Notes: generated from the sequence alone by a model not told the origin. 64,000 nt of DNA from Nothopassalora personata (GCA_033816765.1 CM066294.1:1-64000), one strand, 5' to 3'. Positions 11,383 to 21,313 are shown, numbered from the stretch's first letter. Program-made: numbers and translations.

Positions 11383-11411
11383 CCTCTGAGCGTACGCACA
11401 ACACTCAGAGG
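11370..11411 (+). promoter_or_regulatory. Candidate -1 ribosomal frameshift signal, gag to pol (element B)
   Basis: The pol frame is the -1 frame relative to gag and opens at 11370, just after a stop at 11367. In gag frame the run reads GAA AAA GTC TAA. An A5 run (11372-11376) permits AAA-on-AAA slippage. An 8-bp perfect stem follows after six bases (CCTCTGAG 11383-11390 with CTCAGAGG 11404-11411). The spacing suits stimulated -1 slippage, but GGAAAAA is not a canonical X-XXY-YYZ heptamer. Confidence 0.6.
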
Positions 11412-14400
11412 GCTGACATTCCCCAACGTGCAACGTCCGGTAAGGACCCTCCCGTAGATTCCAACCTCTACGAGCATCTCGCCTATCCTCGCCTGCAGGC
11501 AACAGCATCAGTGTTTGTACCGTCGGCTCGTCCAGCTGCCGCTTCAACAGTGCAGCTGGGCGGACGACGGCAACCTATCGCCCTAACTGCTGACCTGCCA
11601 ACGGTTTGTTCTCTCTCGGTTTCACCGCACATGAGCCTCCCACCCATATCGAAGCATGTCGTGCTTTGCGGCATGGTCGGAGGGCAGCTCGTACGCTGTA
11701 TGCTCGACACAGGTTGTACCTCTCTCTTTGTCCATGAGAGGTTTGCGAAACTAAATCTACAGCGCAAGCGCCTGCCAGAAGCGCTGCCATATACTGGCTC
11801 GAAGGGCAGCACTGCGGGACTGATCACACAGATTGCCAGCATTCCAGACATCGACTTCAACGGCCAGCACGACAGCTTCAATGCCTGGGTCGCTGATCTC
11901 GGGCAATACGACCTCATCCTCGGCATGCCATGGTTTGAGTCCAACCTTCCACACATCGACTTCGTCACGCGCACGCTTACCTTCGACAGCGGGATCTCCG
12001 CTCGCTGCGAGACCAAGTCCGATCCCAAACCTGGCACACCGCGTTTCGCCTCTGAGCCGGTGGTGGAAGGCCCTCTCGAAGACCTTCCAGACATCAACAT
12101 CATAACTGTGGGAGAAGCGCAGTCTGCAGTGGACGAGGGCCAAGAAGCATACCTCGTCTGGGACTACGATGACACGTCTGACACAGCAGCAGTGCTCGAC
12201 GACGTCGGATTGCACATCTGCGCCATGAACCCAGATGACCTGGAGCGCTACATGAAGGGCAAAGAGGAGGTCGACGCTAAGCAGCTCTTGCCACCTGATT
12301 TCCACCAGCGCGTCCAGGCATTCAACCCCGAGCTTGCGAAGTCACTTCCGCCACACAGGGAGGGGGACCTTGCGATCGATTTCATCCCTGGTGCTAAGCT
12401 GCCTTTCGTTAAGCCCCGGCCGGCAGGACGAGATGAGCTGATTGTGACCAAAAAGCACATCACGGATCTCGCGTCCATCGGCTACGTTCGTCCATCGACA
12501 TCACGGGTCGCATCACCGCTTCTCATTGTTAAGAAGCCTGGTGGTGGACTCCGGGTGTGCGTGGACTACCGAGCCATCAACGAGATCACCATCAAGAACA
12601 GGTATCCCATACCTCAGATACGTGAAACTCTAGCGCGCCTGTCCAAGGCCAAGATGTTCACTATCCTCGATATCATTGCGGCATTCAACCAGCTCCGTAT
12701 CAAAGCCGGTGACGAATGGAAGACTGCTTTCACTACGCGCTATGGAACATACGAGTACTTGGTCGTGCCTTTTGGGCTATGTAACGCACCAGCGGCTTTC
12801 CAAGCCTACATCAATTCCGCACTGCACGACTATCTCGATGATTTCTGCACGGCGTATTTGGACGACACTATCGTGTACACAGAGCCGCCGGAGCAGGGAG
12901 GTTTCGACGCGCTTCGCAAGCTCCACGTCGAGCACGTCAACAAGGTCCTTGACAAGCTTATCGAAGCCCGCCTGCCCTGCGACATACTGAAGTGCCGTTT
13001 CTTCCAGACCGAAGTCAAGTTCTTAGGGATCATCATCACGGCGACCGGGCTGAAGATGGATCCCAAGAAAGTTCAAGCGATCCAAGAGTGGGCGACTCCA
13101 AGCAATGTTACTGACGTCCTAGCATTCCTAGGGTTGTGCAACTTCTATCGCAGATTCATCGCCGAATTCGCTACTATAGCATTCGCCCTTACATGCTTGA
13201 CCCGTGGCGCCAACAGCAAGGACCCAAAGCACCGTCCGGTCTGGCGCTGGACTGCAGAGTGCCAGGAGGCTTTCGATGCTCTGAAGCTGGCTTTTACCAA
13301 GGCACCAGTACTTAAGCATTTCGATCCGGACCTCCCAAGCACTGTCGAATGCGACGCCTCTGACACGGTTACAGCTGGAGTCCTGTCCCAGCCAGATCCA
13401 GACGACGGCTGGGCACTCAAACCAGTTGCTTTCTACTCTACAAAGATGATTCCAGCGGAATGCAATTACGAGATCTACGACAAGGAACTTATGGCAATCG
13501 TGCACGCATTCGAGGAATGGCGGCCCGAGCTTATGTCTTGCGATCCAGCTACACCAATCAAGGTGCTATCCGACCACCGCGGCTTGGAGTACTTTATGAC
13601 TACCAAGCAGCTTAACAGACGTCAAGCCCGGTGGGCGGAGTTCCTGTCTGCTTTCAACTTCAAGATCACGTACAGACCTGGCAAAGACAACGTGAAGGCC
13701 GACTGCCTTACACGACGATCCCAGGACCAGGACAAGTCCGATGATCTGCGCAACCGCCGCCAAGTTCTGCTCAAGGAGGACAATCTCAGCGACGAGGTGC
13801 GTGCGACACTGCCGCAGGTCGCTTGTCTCGAGGTACCCGATCCAGCAGCAACAGCCAAGCGTCAGTACGAGCTCGCCATAGCTGCACTGGAAGTCCTAGA
13901 CGGCGCCACTCCAGGCGATCCTTCCATTGAGGAACAGATCCAGCTTGCGTACGCCAAAGACGAGCTCGCTTGTGACATTCGCGAAGCAATCAAGAAGGAT
14001 CTGCCCAAGCTGAAGGACGCACGCGTATCTATCACCGATTGCCGCATCGAACATGACACGATCTTCGTGCGCGACAAGGTGTATGTACCGGATTCTGAGG
14101 ACTTGCGAGGCGAAGTCATGCGCCAGCACCACAACACTCTCCTCACCGGTCATCCAGGCCGCGAGAAGACGTATGAACTGATCGCCCGCGAGTACTGGTG
14201 GCCGGGGATGTTCAAGGATGTTCGCAGGTACACAGATGCATGTCACGTCTGCACCCGCATACGCGCTTTCACTCGAGCATATTCAGGAGGTTTGCGGCAG
14301 CTGCCAGTACCACAAGGAGCATACCGCGAAGTCACGATGGACTATGTGGTTGAGCTGCCAGCTAGCACATCAGCCGAGGGCGTCACCTTCACCAACATCC

Positions 14401-15617
14401 TGACAGTCACGGAGCGACTCACCAAACGCAAACACTACATCGCAGTTAAGGACTTGACCGCCGAAACAGCGGCAGATGTCTGCCTGCGTTACATTATCAA
14501 GGACCAGGGACTTTTCGACGTCGTTTACAGCGATCGCGGGTCCCAGTGGGTCAGCGCATTCTGGAAACGCCTGTTGCTACTGATGCGCGTCGACCAGCGA
14601 CTGTCTACTGCTTTCCACCCGCAAACAGATGGGCAGAGTGAAAGCACCAACAGGATTATGGAAATGTATCTCCGCGCATTCGTCAACTACGCGCAGGACG
14701 ACTGGGTCCAGTTGCTTCCTATGGCCGAGTTCGCCGCCAACAACGTACGGTCTGACACTACAGGTGTGTCACCGTTCTTCGCAACTCTGGGCCGCCATCC
14801 GCGCATGACTTTCACACCGCCATCGGAGCTCGCCAAGCATTCTGGACCTACCGCACAGCGCATTGACCAGCAAGCTGCCGATGACTTCGCCGCCAAACTT
14901 GAGCAACTTCATAACTACTGTGCGACTCAAATGCGTTGGGCGCAGGCTCGATATGACGACAGCGCGCTCACTTCTCGACAAGCAGCACCGCGCTATCGTG
15001 TCGGCGACAAGGTTTGGCTCGACACGCGCAACATACTGACTCGCCGACCAAGCAAGAAACTCGACCACAAGAACAACGGCCCTTGGCCAGTCGAGAAGGT
15101 ACTAGGCAACGACGCATACCGACTTACCCTGCCAGCCACTATGAAGATACACAACGTCTTCCACACCAGCCTCTTGCGCATCGCCGACTCGAACCCGTTT
15201 CCCAACCAACACGATACCGAGCCACCGCCAGTTATCGACGCCGAAGGTCAGCAACGTCACGAGGTGGAGGAGGTGATTAAGAGCAAGTGGACAGGCAGGG
15301 CGCTCAAGGAGGTTCGCTACACATACCGATGGGTCGGCGGCGCCCACACCTCAGAGGTCTACAAAGTCAACATCGGCGGACCCGATGACTTGATCGCAGA
15401 CTTTCACCACAACAACCCTGATGCTGATGGCCCGCCGCCCGGATGGAAGCCGCCAGCGCTATGGATACCGAACGAGAAAGTTGGGTCAACCGCATTACCC
15501 GCGCACATGGCAGATGCTGGACAACCACCTGTCTCCGCACCGACACCGACCACAGAAACGCCGGTCCTCCGCCGTTCAGCGCGCACGCGAGGAGATACAG
15601 CTGTCTCGCCGAAGTGA
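11370..15617 (+). CDS. pol: Pol polyprotein of element B (protease, RT, RNase H, integrase, chromodomain-like tail)
   Basis: Open frame of 1,416 codons including the stop, probably made as a Gag-Pol fusion because no ATG lies near its start. Counting residues from codon 11511, the order is aspartic protease with DTG at about 66-68, reverse transcriptase with YLDD at 449-452 (12855-12866), RNase H around 610-740, an HHCC integrase zinc domain at about 874-915, and a DDE core with Asp in VTMDYV, Asp in YSDRGS and Glu in GQSEST. A GPY/F-like segment (NNGPWPVEKV) and a degenerate chromodomain-like segment (about 1249-1303) follow. Protease cleavage should release the enzymes. The frame is uninterrupted and catalytic residues are present. 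The tail could instead be a chromodomain relic without histone binding. Confidence 0.94.
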   Translation, partial: GKSLTSERTHNTQRADIPQRATSGKDPPVDSNLYEHLAYPRLQATASVFVPSARPAAASTVQLGGRRQPIALTADLPTVCSLSVSPHMSLPPISKHVVLCGMVGGQLVRCMLDTGCTSLFVHERFAKLNLQRKRLPEALPYTGSKGSTAGLITQIASIPDIDFNGQHDSFNAWVADLGQYDLILGMPWFESNLPHIDFVTRTLTFDSGISARCETKSDPKPGTPRFASEPVVEGPLEDLPDINIITVGEAQSAVDEGQEAYLVWDYDDTSDTAAVLDDVGLHICAMNPDDLERYMKGKEEVDAKQLLPPDFHQRVQAFNPELAKSLPPHREGDLAIDFIPGAKLPFVKPRPAGRDELIVTKKHITDLASIGYVRPSTSRVASPLLIVKKPGGGLRVCVDYRAINEITIKNRYPIPQIRETLARLSKAKMFTILDIIAAFNQLRIKAGDEWKTAFTTRYGTYEYLVVPFGLCNAPAAFQAYINSALHDYLDDFCTAYLDDTIVYTEPPEQGGFDALRKLHVEHVNKVLDKLIEARLPCDILKCRFFQTEVKFLGIIITATGLKMDPKKVQAIQEWATPSNVTDVLAFLGLCNFYRRFIAEFATIAFALTCLTRGANSKDPKHRPVWRWTAECQEAFDALKLAFTKAPVLKHFDPDLPSTVECDASDTVTAGVLSQPDPDDGWALKPVAFYSTKMIPAECNYEIYDKELMAIVHAFEEWRPELMSCDPATPIKVLSDHRGLEYFMTTKQLNRRQARWAEFLSAFNFKITYRPGKDNVKADCLTRRSQDQDKSDDLRNRRQVLLKEDNLSDEVRATLPQVACLEVPDPAATAKRQYELAIAALEVLDGATPGDPSIEEQIQLAYAKDELACDIREAIKKDLPKLKDARVSITDCRIEHDTIFVRDKVYVPDSEDLRGEVMRQHHNTLLTGHPGREKTYELIAREYWWPGMFKDVRRYTDACHVCTRIRAFTRAYSGGLRQLPVPQGAYREVTMDYVVELPASTSAEGVTFTNILTVTERLTKRKHYIAVKDLTAETAADVCLRYIIKDQGLFDVVYSDRGSQWVSAFWKRLLLLMRVDQRLSTAFHPQTDGQSESTNRIMEMYLRAFVNYAQDDWVQLLPMAEFAANNVRSDTTGVSPFFATLGRHPRMTFTPPSELAKHSGPTAQRIDQQAADDFAAKLEQLHNYCATQMRWAQARYDDSALTSRQAAPRYRVGDKVWLDTRNILTRRPSKKLDHKNNGPWPVEKVLGNDAYRLTLPATMKIHNVFHTSLLRIADSNPFPNQHDTEPPPVIDAEGQQRHEVEEVIKSKWTGRALKEVRYTYRWVGGAHTSEVYKVNIGGPDDLIADFHHNNPDADGPPPGWKPPALWIPNEKVGSTALPAHMADAGQPPVSAPTPTTETPVLRRSARTRGDTAVSPK

Positions 15618-15853
15618 TGAACTGCTCGGACACGGCCTTCAATGCGTGTGTAAGCACCGACTGTAGCCTCTCGCTGTTACAGCACGGCCTTACTGAAGCA
15701 CGCACACTGAAGCACCGGTCCGCGGTATCTACACGCACCGCTCGAGCCGACCATGCTACACATCCCTTACACGCCAGACGAGGCCGCTGTCGCATTGGTT
15801 ACATACTGTTTGATTTTCTTTTTACGCACGTCGCAGGCGCTCGTGGCCATTTT

Positions 15854-15863
15854 GGAGGGGGGG
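15854..15863 (+). other. Polypurine tract of element B
   Basis: GGAGGGGGGG lies three bases before the 3' LTR, the expected primer for plus-strand DNA synthesis. Confidence 0.85.
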
Positions 15864-15866
15864 TAC

Positions 15867-16052
15867 TGTCACGGGGTGGCCTTGACCTTGGACCTTTCGC
15901 CGGCTTAACCGCGGACCTTCCGGATCGGGTTAGCGCGGCTTGGCACGAGATCGACCTTGCTTCTCTCTTCTCTCTCGTTCTTAGACTCTTCGTAGATTGT
16001 ATTATTCACGACTTGACTCCTACACTCTCCGGATCTCATATCGCCCGTGTCA
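15867..16052 (+). repeat. 3' LTR of element B (186 bp)
   Basis: Same as the 5' LTR except C at 16023. It is followed by the target duplication GGCGG. Confidence 0.95.
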
Positions 16053-16057
16053 GGCGG

Positions 16058-16234
16058 TAACTTAAAGTATATAAGCGTGCGTACGTTATTAAATGCTACA
16101 CGACGCGACAAGAATACTAGAATAGGGGAAATACAATAATATACGTATTAAAACAGCATTTATATAATGCGATGCACCTACGTCGTCTCTTATCTTTTAT
16201 ACTATATACGTAGTAACGTTAGTAAAAAGAACCT
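16058..16234. other. AT-rich spacer between elements B and C
   Basis: 177 bases of AT-rich sequence with no gene. Its right part supplies the last codons of the truncated element C pol frame. Confidence 0.6.
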
Positions 16235-19200
16235 TTCTCAAGTTTTTTGTGAGGAGATAGACCTTATCCCCCTTTTTTAGCAGAGGTGCCATTTTTCTCG
16301 TGTCCTGCCGTTGTTGAGACAGTTTTCGTTGTGCATCTTCGATCGCCTTGCGTGTTTCTTTGTGCACTTCCTTAAGAGTATCCGTCGTCACGATTGCTCT
16401 CTCGGCCTGTGGATGGGATCCAGGTATTCCGAATAGGTTAGGATCTTTACCAAAGTTCGCATAAAATGGCGTCGTTGAAGTTGTCTCCGATTTGTGGTTG
16501 TTTAGTGCAATCTGCGCTATTGGCAGTAATGAAACCCAGTTGTCTTGTGCATAGTTGATGTAGTGTCGTAGGTATTGTTCTAGCGTTTGATTCATCCTTT
16601 CGGTTTGTCCGTCTGTCTCCGGATGATATGCTGTTGACAGCTTGTGTTTGATTCCGATCGTTCCCATAAGCGTCTTCCAGTAGTTTGATGTGAATAGCTT
16701 GTCTCTGTCCGTTATAAACGCTTGAGGGAATCCGTGGTATCGGATAAGTCTATCCAGTACGAGGTATCCGAGCTGCTCTGCATTGTACGTTTCTGATGCA
16801 GGAATGAAGTGTGCGTATTTCGTAAGTCTATCAACCATGACTAGTATCATGTCGTATGGTTGTTTCGTAACTTGATCTCTTGACGGTGGGAGTTTCGTAA
16901 TAAAGTCCATTGTGACTTCGTCCCATGGTTTCGTCGGTGGTGTCCTGAACTGTAGGTGACCGTATTTTGCATGTCTCGCAGCCTTGTTTCGTTGGCAGTG
17001 TACGCATTGTTTAATGTAGCGTGACACCTTAAGTCTCATCTGTGGAAAGGAGAAACTGCGCTGTATTAGGTCCATAGTTTTTGAAGTTCCAGGGTGTCCA
17101 TAAGTTGGTCCGTCGTGATGTTGTCGTATGCATTCTTCTTCTCGATCCTTAGGTACTTGGTATTTTCCTTGCGATATAGGGAATTGTTCGTTCCTGTCGC
17201 CTAATATCCGTACGATGTTGTTGAATTCTCTTGTGTTGGCACTAAGACTTCCGTCGGGGTTCGTCTTTAATATCTTATGTTGCACTGGTTCTTTTTCTTC
17301 CATGTAGTCGCTTCTTCGGCTTAGCGCGTCGGCGCGGCCATTCTCTCGTCCTGGAGTATATTTGATTTCGAACTTATACTGTCCTAGCAGCTCCGACCAG
17401 CGGGCTTGCCTTCGGGTAAGTTCTTTCGTCGTCGTGAAGTACGTAAGATTCTTGTGGTTAGAAAGAATCGTTAACTTCGGTGGGCCCTCGACATATACTC
17501 TCCAATGTTGCATGGCAGCAACAATGGCTAGAAGCTCTTTATCATGGATGTCGTAGTTCTGTTCCGCTGTGGTCATTTTCCGGGAGTAATAGGCTACTGG
17601 GTGTCTCTGCCCATCGTGTGTCTGTGTTAGACATGCGCCTATTGCCATATTAGACGCATCGGTCTCGATGTGGACTTCCTTGCTACCATCGAATAGTCGA
17701 AGCGTGGGGGCTGAAGCGCATTGTTCCTTAAGTTTCTTAAATGCTTCAATCTGTTCTTTTCCCCATTTCCAGGTGACGTCCTTTCTTGTAAGCATCGTCA
17801 TTGGTGCTGCTGTCTTTAAGTAGTCCTTAATGAATTTCCGGTTGTAGTTCGCTAGTCCAAGGAATGATTGTACGTCCTTGACTGTTTTCGGTTCTGGCCA
17901 TTCTCTGATTGACTGTGTCTTTGCAGGGTCGATCGTTATCCCTGTAGTGCTGATAATGAAGCCTAAGAATTTGACTTCTTTCTTATGGAATTCGCATTTC
18001 TCGGGTGCCGTCTTGAATCCTGATTGCGTGAGTCGTTCGAAGACGTCCTGGACTTGTTTTATGTGTTCCTGTAGGGATCCTTTTGTGTAGACCAGTATGT
18101 CGTCCATGTAGGCGATAACGCATACGTCGAGTAGGTCTCTAAGTGTTTCGTTAACAAGGTCCTGGCAGGATGCGGGTGCGTTGGTCAATCCCATTGGCAT
18201 AACCAAGAATTCGTAAAGTCCGTATCTTGTTCTGAAAGCGGTTTTCCATTCTTCTCCTTCTGCCATCCGTATAGCGTAGAAGGCATCTCGTAGGTCAATC
18301 TTCGTGTACCAGTCTGATCCGGTTAATCTGTCTTGTGCTTCTTCGATGTTGGGTAGCGGGTATCGGTTCTTAATCGTGATCTCGTTTAACTTCCTGTAGT
18401 CTTGTACGAGTCGTAACTTCCCGTTTGCTTTTGGAACGAACATACATGGAGTTCCTGCACTCGAGGTGGATCTTCTTATCCATCCTTTGGCTAGCTTCTC
18501 CTTCAGCCATTCTCGTAGGGTCTGTAGCTCTTTCTCAGACATTTGATATAGGGGTCCCCATGGAGGCTCTTTCCCTGGCTGAATGTTAATCTTATGATCC
18601 CATGGGCGGTGCTTAGGTAAGGCGGTTTTGCCTCTCTCCTCTTCAAAGAGTCGCGACCACTTGCGATACTCCTTGGGAATACTCAACTCTGAGATGTTAG
18701 TATTCTTCGATGGTGCGTTACTTCCATCACTTCCAGTGACTTCGTGACCCGGCGGCCCCACGCCAGTGTCTGTCCCGGTCGAAGGTGGTTCTTTTGTCCT
18801 TCTAGTCGGCGCAAGCTGTATCTCGTTTAGCTGTTTCCTTGCCTCATCTGCCAGTGAACGCTGCCACTGCGCAGGCTGAATGTCGACAACGCAATCGCAT
18901 TCCCTAAATGTGAGTACTCCTCTTCTCCAGTCGATTACTGGATTGTGCTTTCTCAACCAAGGCATACCTAATACTATGTCATGACTGGCCATATCAGTGA
19001 CATCCAAGGTAATATTCTCGTGGTGCTGTTGGATAGCCAGTGGCAATGGTATCGTCTCCCATTCCACGCTAGGTAACGATGATCCGTTTACCGCGATCAA
19101 CTCGTAACCCCATTTCTTCTTCAGGGTAGCTAACCCGTTTCTTCTTGTGAAAGACTCGGAGATAAAATTCCCCGCTGCTCCTGAGTCGATCATGACACTG

Positions 19201-19295
19201 GTTTTGTGTCCGTTGACGATTGCTTGTGTCTGGAAAACTGTGTTTGATGTCGATGCGTGAGCCTGAGTGTTGCATAACTCCCTCCGGTCGCTCAT
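16197..19295 (-). CDS. pol: Pol of element C, truncated and chimeric at its C-terminus
   Basis: 1032-residue frame starting at ATG 19295, which overlaps the gag stop as ATGA. It has an aspartic protease with DSG at 37-39, reverse transcriptase with YMDD at 396-399, RNase H, an HHCC integrase domain (QHHDGPTYGHP...CVHCQ), and a DDE core (VTMDFI, TDRDKL, GQTERMNQ). After a conserved KKGDKVYLLTKNLR segment the homology to D ends at about 16235. The last dozen codons (KVLFTNV...) come from unrelated flanking DNA, so the GPY/F end and chromodomain seen in D (near 30780-30890) are lost. RT and RNase H could be active, but integration would be doubtful. Confidence 0.92.
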   Translation of the reverse strand: MSDRRELCNTQAHASTSNTVFQTQAIVNGHKTSVMIDSGAAGNFISESFTRRNGLATLKKKWGYELIAVNGSSLPSVEWETIPLPLAIQQHHENITLDVTDMASHDIVLGMPWLRKHNPVIDWRRGVLTFRECDCVVDIQPAQWQRSLADEARKQLNEIQLAPTRRTKEPPSTGTDTGVGPPGHEVTGSDGSNAPSKNTNISELSIPKEYRKWSRLFEEERGKTALPKHRPWDHKINIQPGKEPPWGPLYQMSEKELQTLREWLKEKLAKGWIRRSTSSAGTPCMFVPKANGKLRLVQDYRKLNEITIKNRYPLPNIEEAQDRLTGSDWYTKIDLRDAFYAIRMAEGEEWKTAFRTRYGLYEFLVMPMGLTNAPASCQDLVNETLRDLLDVCVIAYMDDILVYTKGSLQEHIKQVQDVFERLTQSGFKTAPEKCEFHKKEVKFLGFIISTTGITIDPAKTQSIREWPEPKTVKDVQSFLGLANYNRKFIKDYLKTAAPMTMLTRKDVTWKWGKEQIEAFKKLKEQCASAPTLRLFDGSKEVHIETDASNMAIGACLTQTHDGQRHPVAYYSRKMTTAEQNYDIHDKELLAIVAAMQHWRVYVEGPPKLTILSNHKNLTYFTTTKELTRRQARWSELLGQYKFEIKYTPGRENGRADALSRRSDYMEEKEPVQHKILKTNPDGSLSANTREFNNIVRILGDRNEQFPISQGKYQVPKDREEECIRQHHDGPTYGHPGTSKTMDLIQRSFSFPQMRLKVSRYIKQCVHCQRNKAARHAKYGHLQFRTPPTKPWDEVTMDFITKLPPSRDQVTKQPYDMILVMVDRLTKYAHFIPASETYNAEQLGYLVLDRLIRYHGFPQAFITDRDKLFTSNYWKTLMGTIGIKHKLSTAYHPETDGQTERMNQTLEQYLRHYINYAQDNWVSLLPIAQIALNNHKSETTSTTPFYANFGKDPNLFGIPGSHPQAERAIVTTDTLKEVHKETRKAIEDAQRKLSQQRQDTRKMAPLLKKGDKVYLLTKNLRKVLFTNVTTYIV

Positions 19296-19307
19296 TCCTG
19301 GGGAGCT
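19276..19307 (-). promoter_or_regulatory. Stem-loop around the gag-stop/pol-start ATGA (element C)
   Basis: On the minus strand, AGCTCCC pairs with GGGAGTT (7 bp with one G-U pair) across an 18-base loop holding ATGA. The same stem with an 18-base loop occurs in D (27497-27528) and in E (46523-46554), where the loop-closing pair changes from C-G to T-A. It may serve termination-reinitiation. Confidence 0.5.
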
Positions 19308-21313
19308 GATCCTTTTCCCGAATGGTATGCGGTTCGCTGTGCTTCGTGCCTAGAGGCTTCGGCTAGAACCTGTAGCCCGTTGCCCTGTGTCCACACTTGT
19401 AATCTATTGCGTTCCTGGATCTTCTGCGTTTCTGAGTAGAGAGCCCGTACATGCTGTACTGCTGTTCGTAATTCATTCGATATGAATGTCCCTAACGGTG
19501 TAAGATATCCGGTTCCTGTTATTCGGCTTCCTATCGGTGGTCGTTCTGTAATGGCGGTTGCTAGGTTCTCGGTTGTTTCCATGAGTGGGTATCCCCAGGC
19601 CATGCCTCGTAGGGTGTTAAGTGTCTTGTCAAACTCAATGGAATGTAGCCTTCTTCGTCCGCCTATTTTAGGTAGGAATTCCTCGTGCCTTCTCTGTAGG
19701 TAGATAATCATGTCGTACAGTTTCTTAGGTGCATCTACCGTGAAGGTAAGTTGTTCGTTGTCGTCGTTAGTGTCGCTCTCTTCTCCTTCGGAGGAATCTT
19801 CTTCGCTTGATTCTTCCGGATCCTGTTCTTCCTCGATGGTATCTAGCCCGGTGGTTTCTTGACTTTCTTCCTGTGGTTCTGGTGACCATGATCCGTTCCA
19901 TCCTGGGTCCTGATTTTCCTTGTCGCTTCCATCTTTGTTGAAGTAGGATTCATCGATGTCCACTTCTCTAAGCGTGGCGTCTTGCCTATGCGTCGCTCCC
20001 AGGGTTCCTCGTGGTTGCCGAGGCCAATACCCTGCGCCTGACTTCGCGGCGTAGTGGATTTGACACGAGTCTTGGTAACAGAATCGCCAATGAAGGCTTC
20101 CATGACCATTTCGAGGCTCAGGTTCGGTCTCGTAGTCGACTCTTCGTGTCATCATGTTGAACTGTCGTGGTTGGTTCTTCGCATCAAATGGAATGACCAC
20201 CATTTGCTGCCCATAGTATCCTCCTCGTCCTTCTGAGGGGTCCAGGAGAGGCGTCGTGCTTCTGTTGCTAGCTCTCTCCCCCACTCTCCGAGTATAGTCG
20301 GTATCTCCCCGAGATCCAACGCTGCTCTCAGATTTACTAGTTCGGGGTTGCATCATATTGAACTGCTCGCGGCGCACCATATTTTTACCGCGGCAATCCC
20401 GCGCCATGTGACCTTCCTTGCCACAGGCATAGCATGTGAGTTTTCCTTTTCCTTTAAAGGGCTTTCCGTGGCCCCTACTCTTAACGATCTTCCGTCCTCG
20501 TTGGGTAACGTCCAGTTCCATTGGCTGTGGTCCATAGTAGGGTTGGTTTTGTCGTGAGAATTCTCCCCTCGCAACGTATCCTCCTAAGGGTCTGCGGTCC
20601 GGAGCATATCCTGCTATTCCTCCTACTTTGGAGTCGTATTTCTTTTCCTGGTGTCGTTCCCAGAGCTGATCATCGATATTGATCGACGCCTTCATTAGCT
20701 CTTCGAGGTTGGTGATCCGTCCCCCGTGTCTTATCAACTCGTCCTTGACGGAGTCCTTAAGTCCACGTCGGAACATAGTCATCAACGCCGTCTGGTCCCA
20801 TCCGGTGATTTGTCCGTATTCTTCGAATTTGGCGGCATACTCTGAAGTAGACGTCTTCTGCTTTAGGTGTTGAATAATTCGTATGGCCTGTTGGACTTCG
20901 TTCGAGGTTCCAAAGATTGACTTCATCTTTTCTTTGAAAAGGGTGTAGCTCCTGAACATTCCGGTGGGGTCTTGTCGTCCCATACCTTCAAGGTATTCCT
21001 TAAGGTAAGGTTTGATCCAGTTCTGCGCACTTCCGCGAAGGTACGTGATGGCGAAAATAGTTCTTTTATCGGCATCGACTGGGTTGAACATGAGGTACAT
21101 ATCCATCTGACTGATCCAGTCGTCGAACTTGGCTCTATCTCCATAGAAGAGGTCTGGCTTAGCAGCCTTAACGTCATTCTTCCTTGGAATAGGCTCGTCA
21201 TCGTCGTCAGACTCATCGTTCCTCGTAGCGGTCTGTTGTGGTGGCGCACGGCGGATGCTTCCTGCTTCGCTGGGGGCGGGTGTTCCCCTACCAGCTGCTT
21301 GAGTAGCGCTCAT
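19292..21313 (-). CDS. gag: Gag of element C
   Basis: 673 residues from ATG 21313. The frame is open further upstream, but that extension lies in the LTR and PBS. It has a Pro/Ala/Asp-rich N-terminus, a retrotransposon Gag domain around residues 55-210 (FYGDRAKFDDWISQ...), and one canonical CCHC zinc knuckle (CYACGKEGHMARDC, first Cys about residue 294). A long acidic Glu/Asp/Ser segment lies around 450-525. The stop overlaps the pol start by ATGA, which suggests coupled reinitiation rather than frameshifting. The alternative longer start at 21457 would put Gag codons inside the LTR and is unlikely. The homologous start in D and E is ATA, the RIP form of ATG, at the equivalent place. Confidence 0.92.
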   Translation of the reverse strand: MSATQAAGRGTPAPSEAGSIRRAPPQQTATRNDESDDDDEPIPRKNDVKAAKPDLFYGDRAKFDDWISQMDMYLMFNPVDADKRTIFAITYLRGSAQNWIKPYLKEYLEGMGRQDPTGMFRSYTLFKEKMKSIFGTSNEVQQAIRIIQHLKQKTSTSEYAAKFEEYGQITGWDQTALMTMFRRGLKDSVKDELIRHGGRITNLEELMKASINIDDQLWERHQEKKYDSKVGGIAGYAPDRRPLGGYVARGEFSRQNQPYYGPQPMELDVTQRGRKIVKSRGHGKPFKGKGKLTCYACGKEGHMARDCRGKNMVRREQFNMMQPRTSKSESSVGSRGDTDYTRRVGERASNRSTTPLLDPSEGRGGYYGQQMVVIPFDAKNQPRQFNMMTRRVDYETEPEPRNGHGSLHWRFCYQDSCQIHYAAKSGAGYWPRQPRGTLGATHRQDATLREVDIDESYFNKDGSDKENQDPGWNGSWSPEPQEESQETTGLDTIEEEQDPEESSEEDSSEGEESDTNDDNEQLTFTVDAPKKLYDMIIYLQRRHEEFLPKIGGRRRLHSIEFDKTLNTLRGMAWGYPLMETTENLATAITERPPIGSRITGTGYLTPLGTFISNELRTAVQHVRALYSETQKIQERNRLQVWTQGNGLQVLAEASRHEAQRTAYHSGKGSAPQE

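Larger units (their letters stand above)
9014..16052 (+). mobile_element. Element B: complete Ty3/Gypsy LTR retrotransposon
   Basis: Two 186-bp LTRs (9014-9199, 15867-16052) start TGTCACGGG and end CCCGTGTCA. They flank gag and pol on the plus strand and are bounded by a perfect target duplication GGCGG (9009-9013 and 16053-16057). Integrase follows RNase H, which defines the Ty3/Gypsy order. The element has normal CpA/TpG content and is GC-richer than its surroundings. The LTRs differ at one position that I can see (T at 9170, C at 16023), so the insertion is young. Both frames are open, and autonomy is plausible. Confidence 0.96.
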
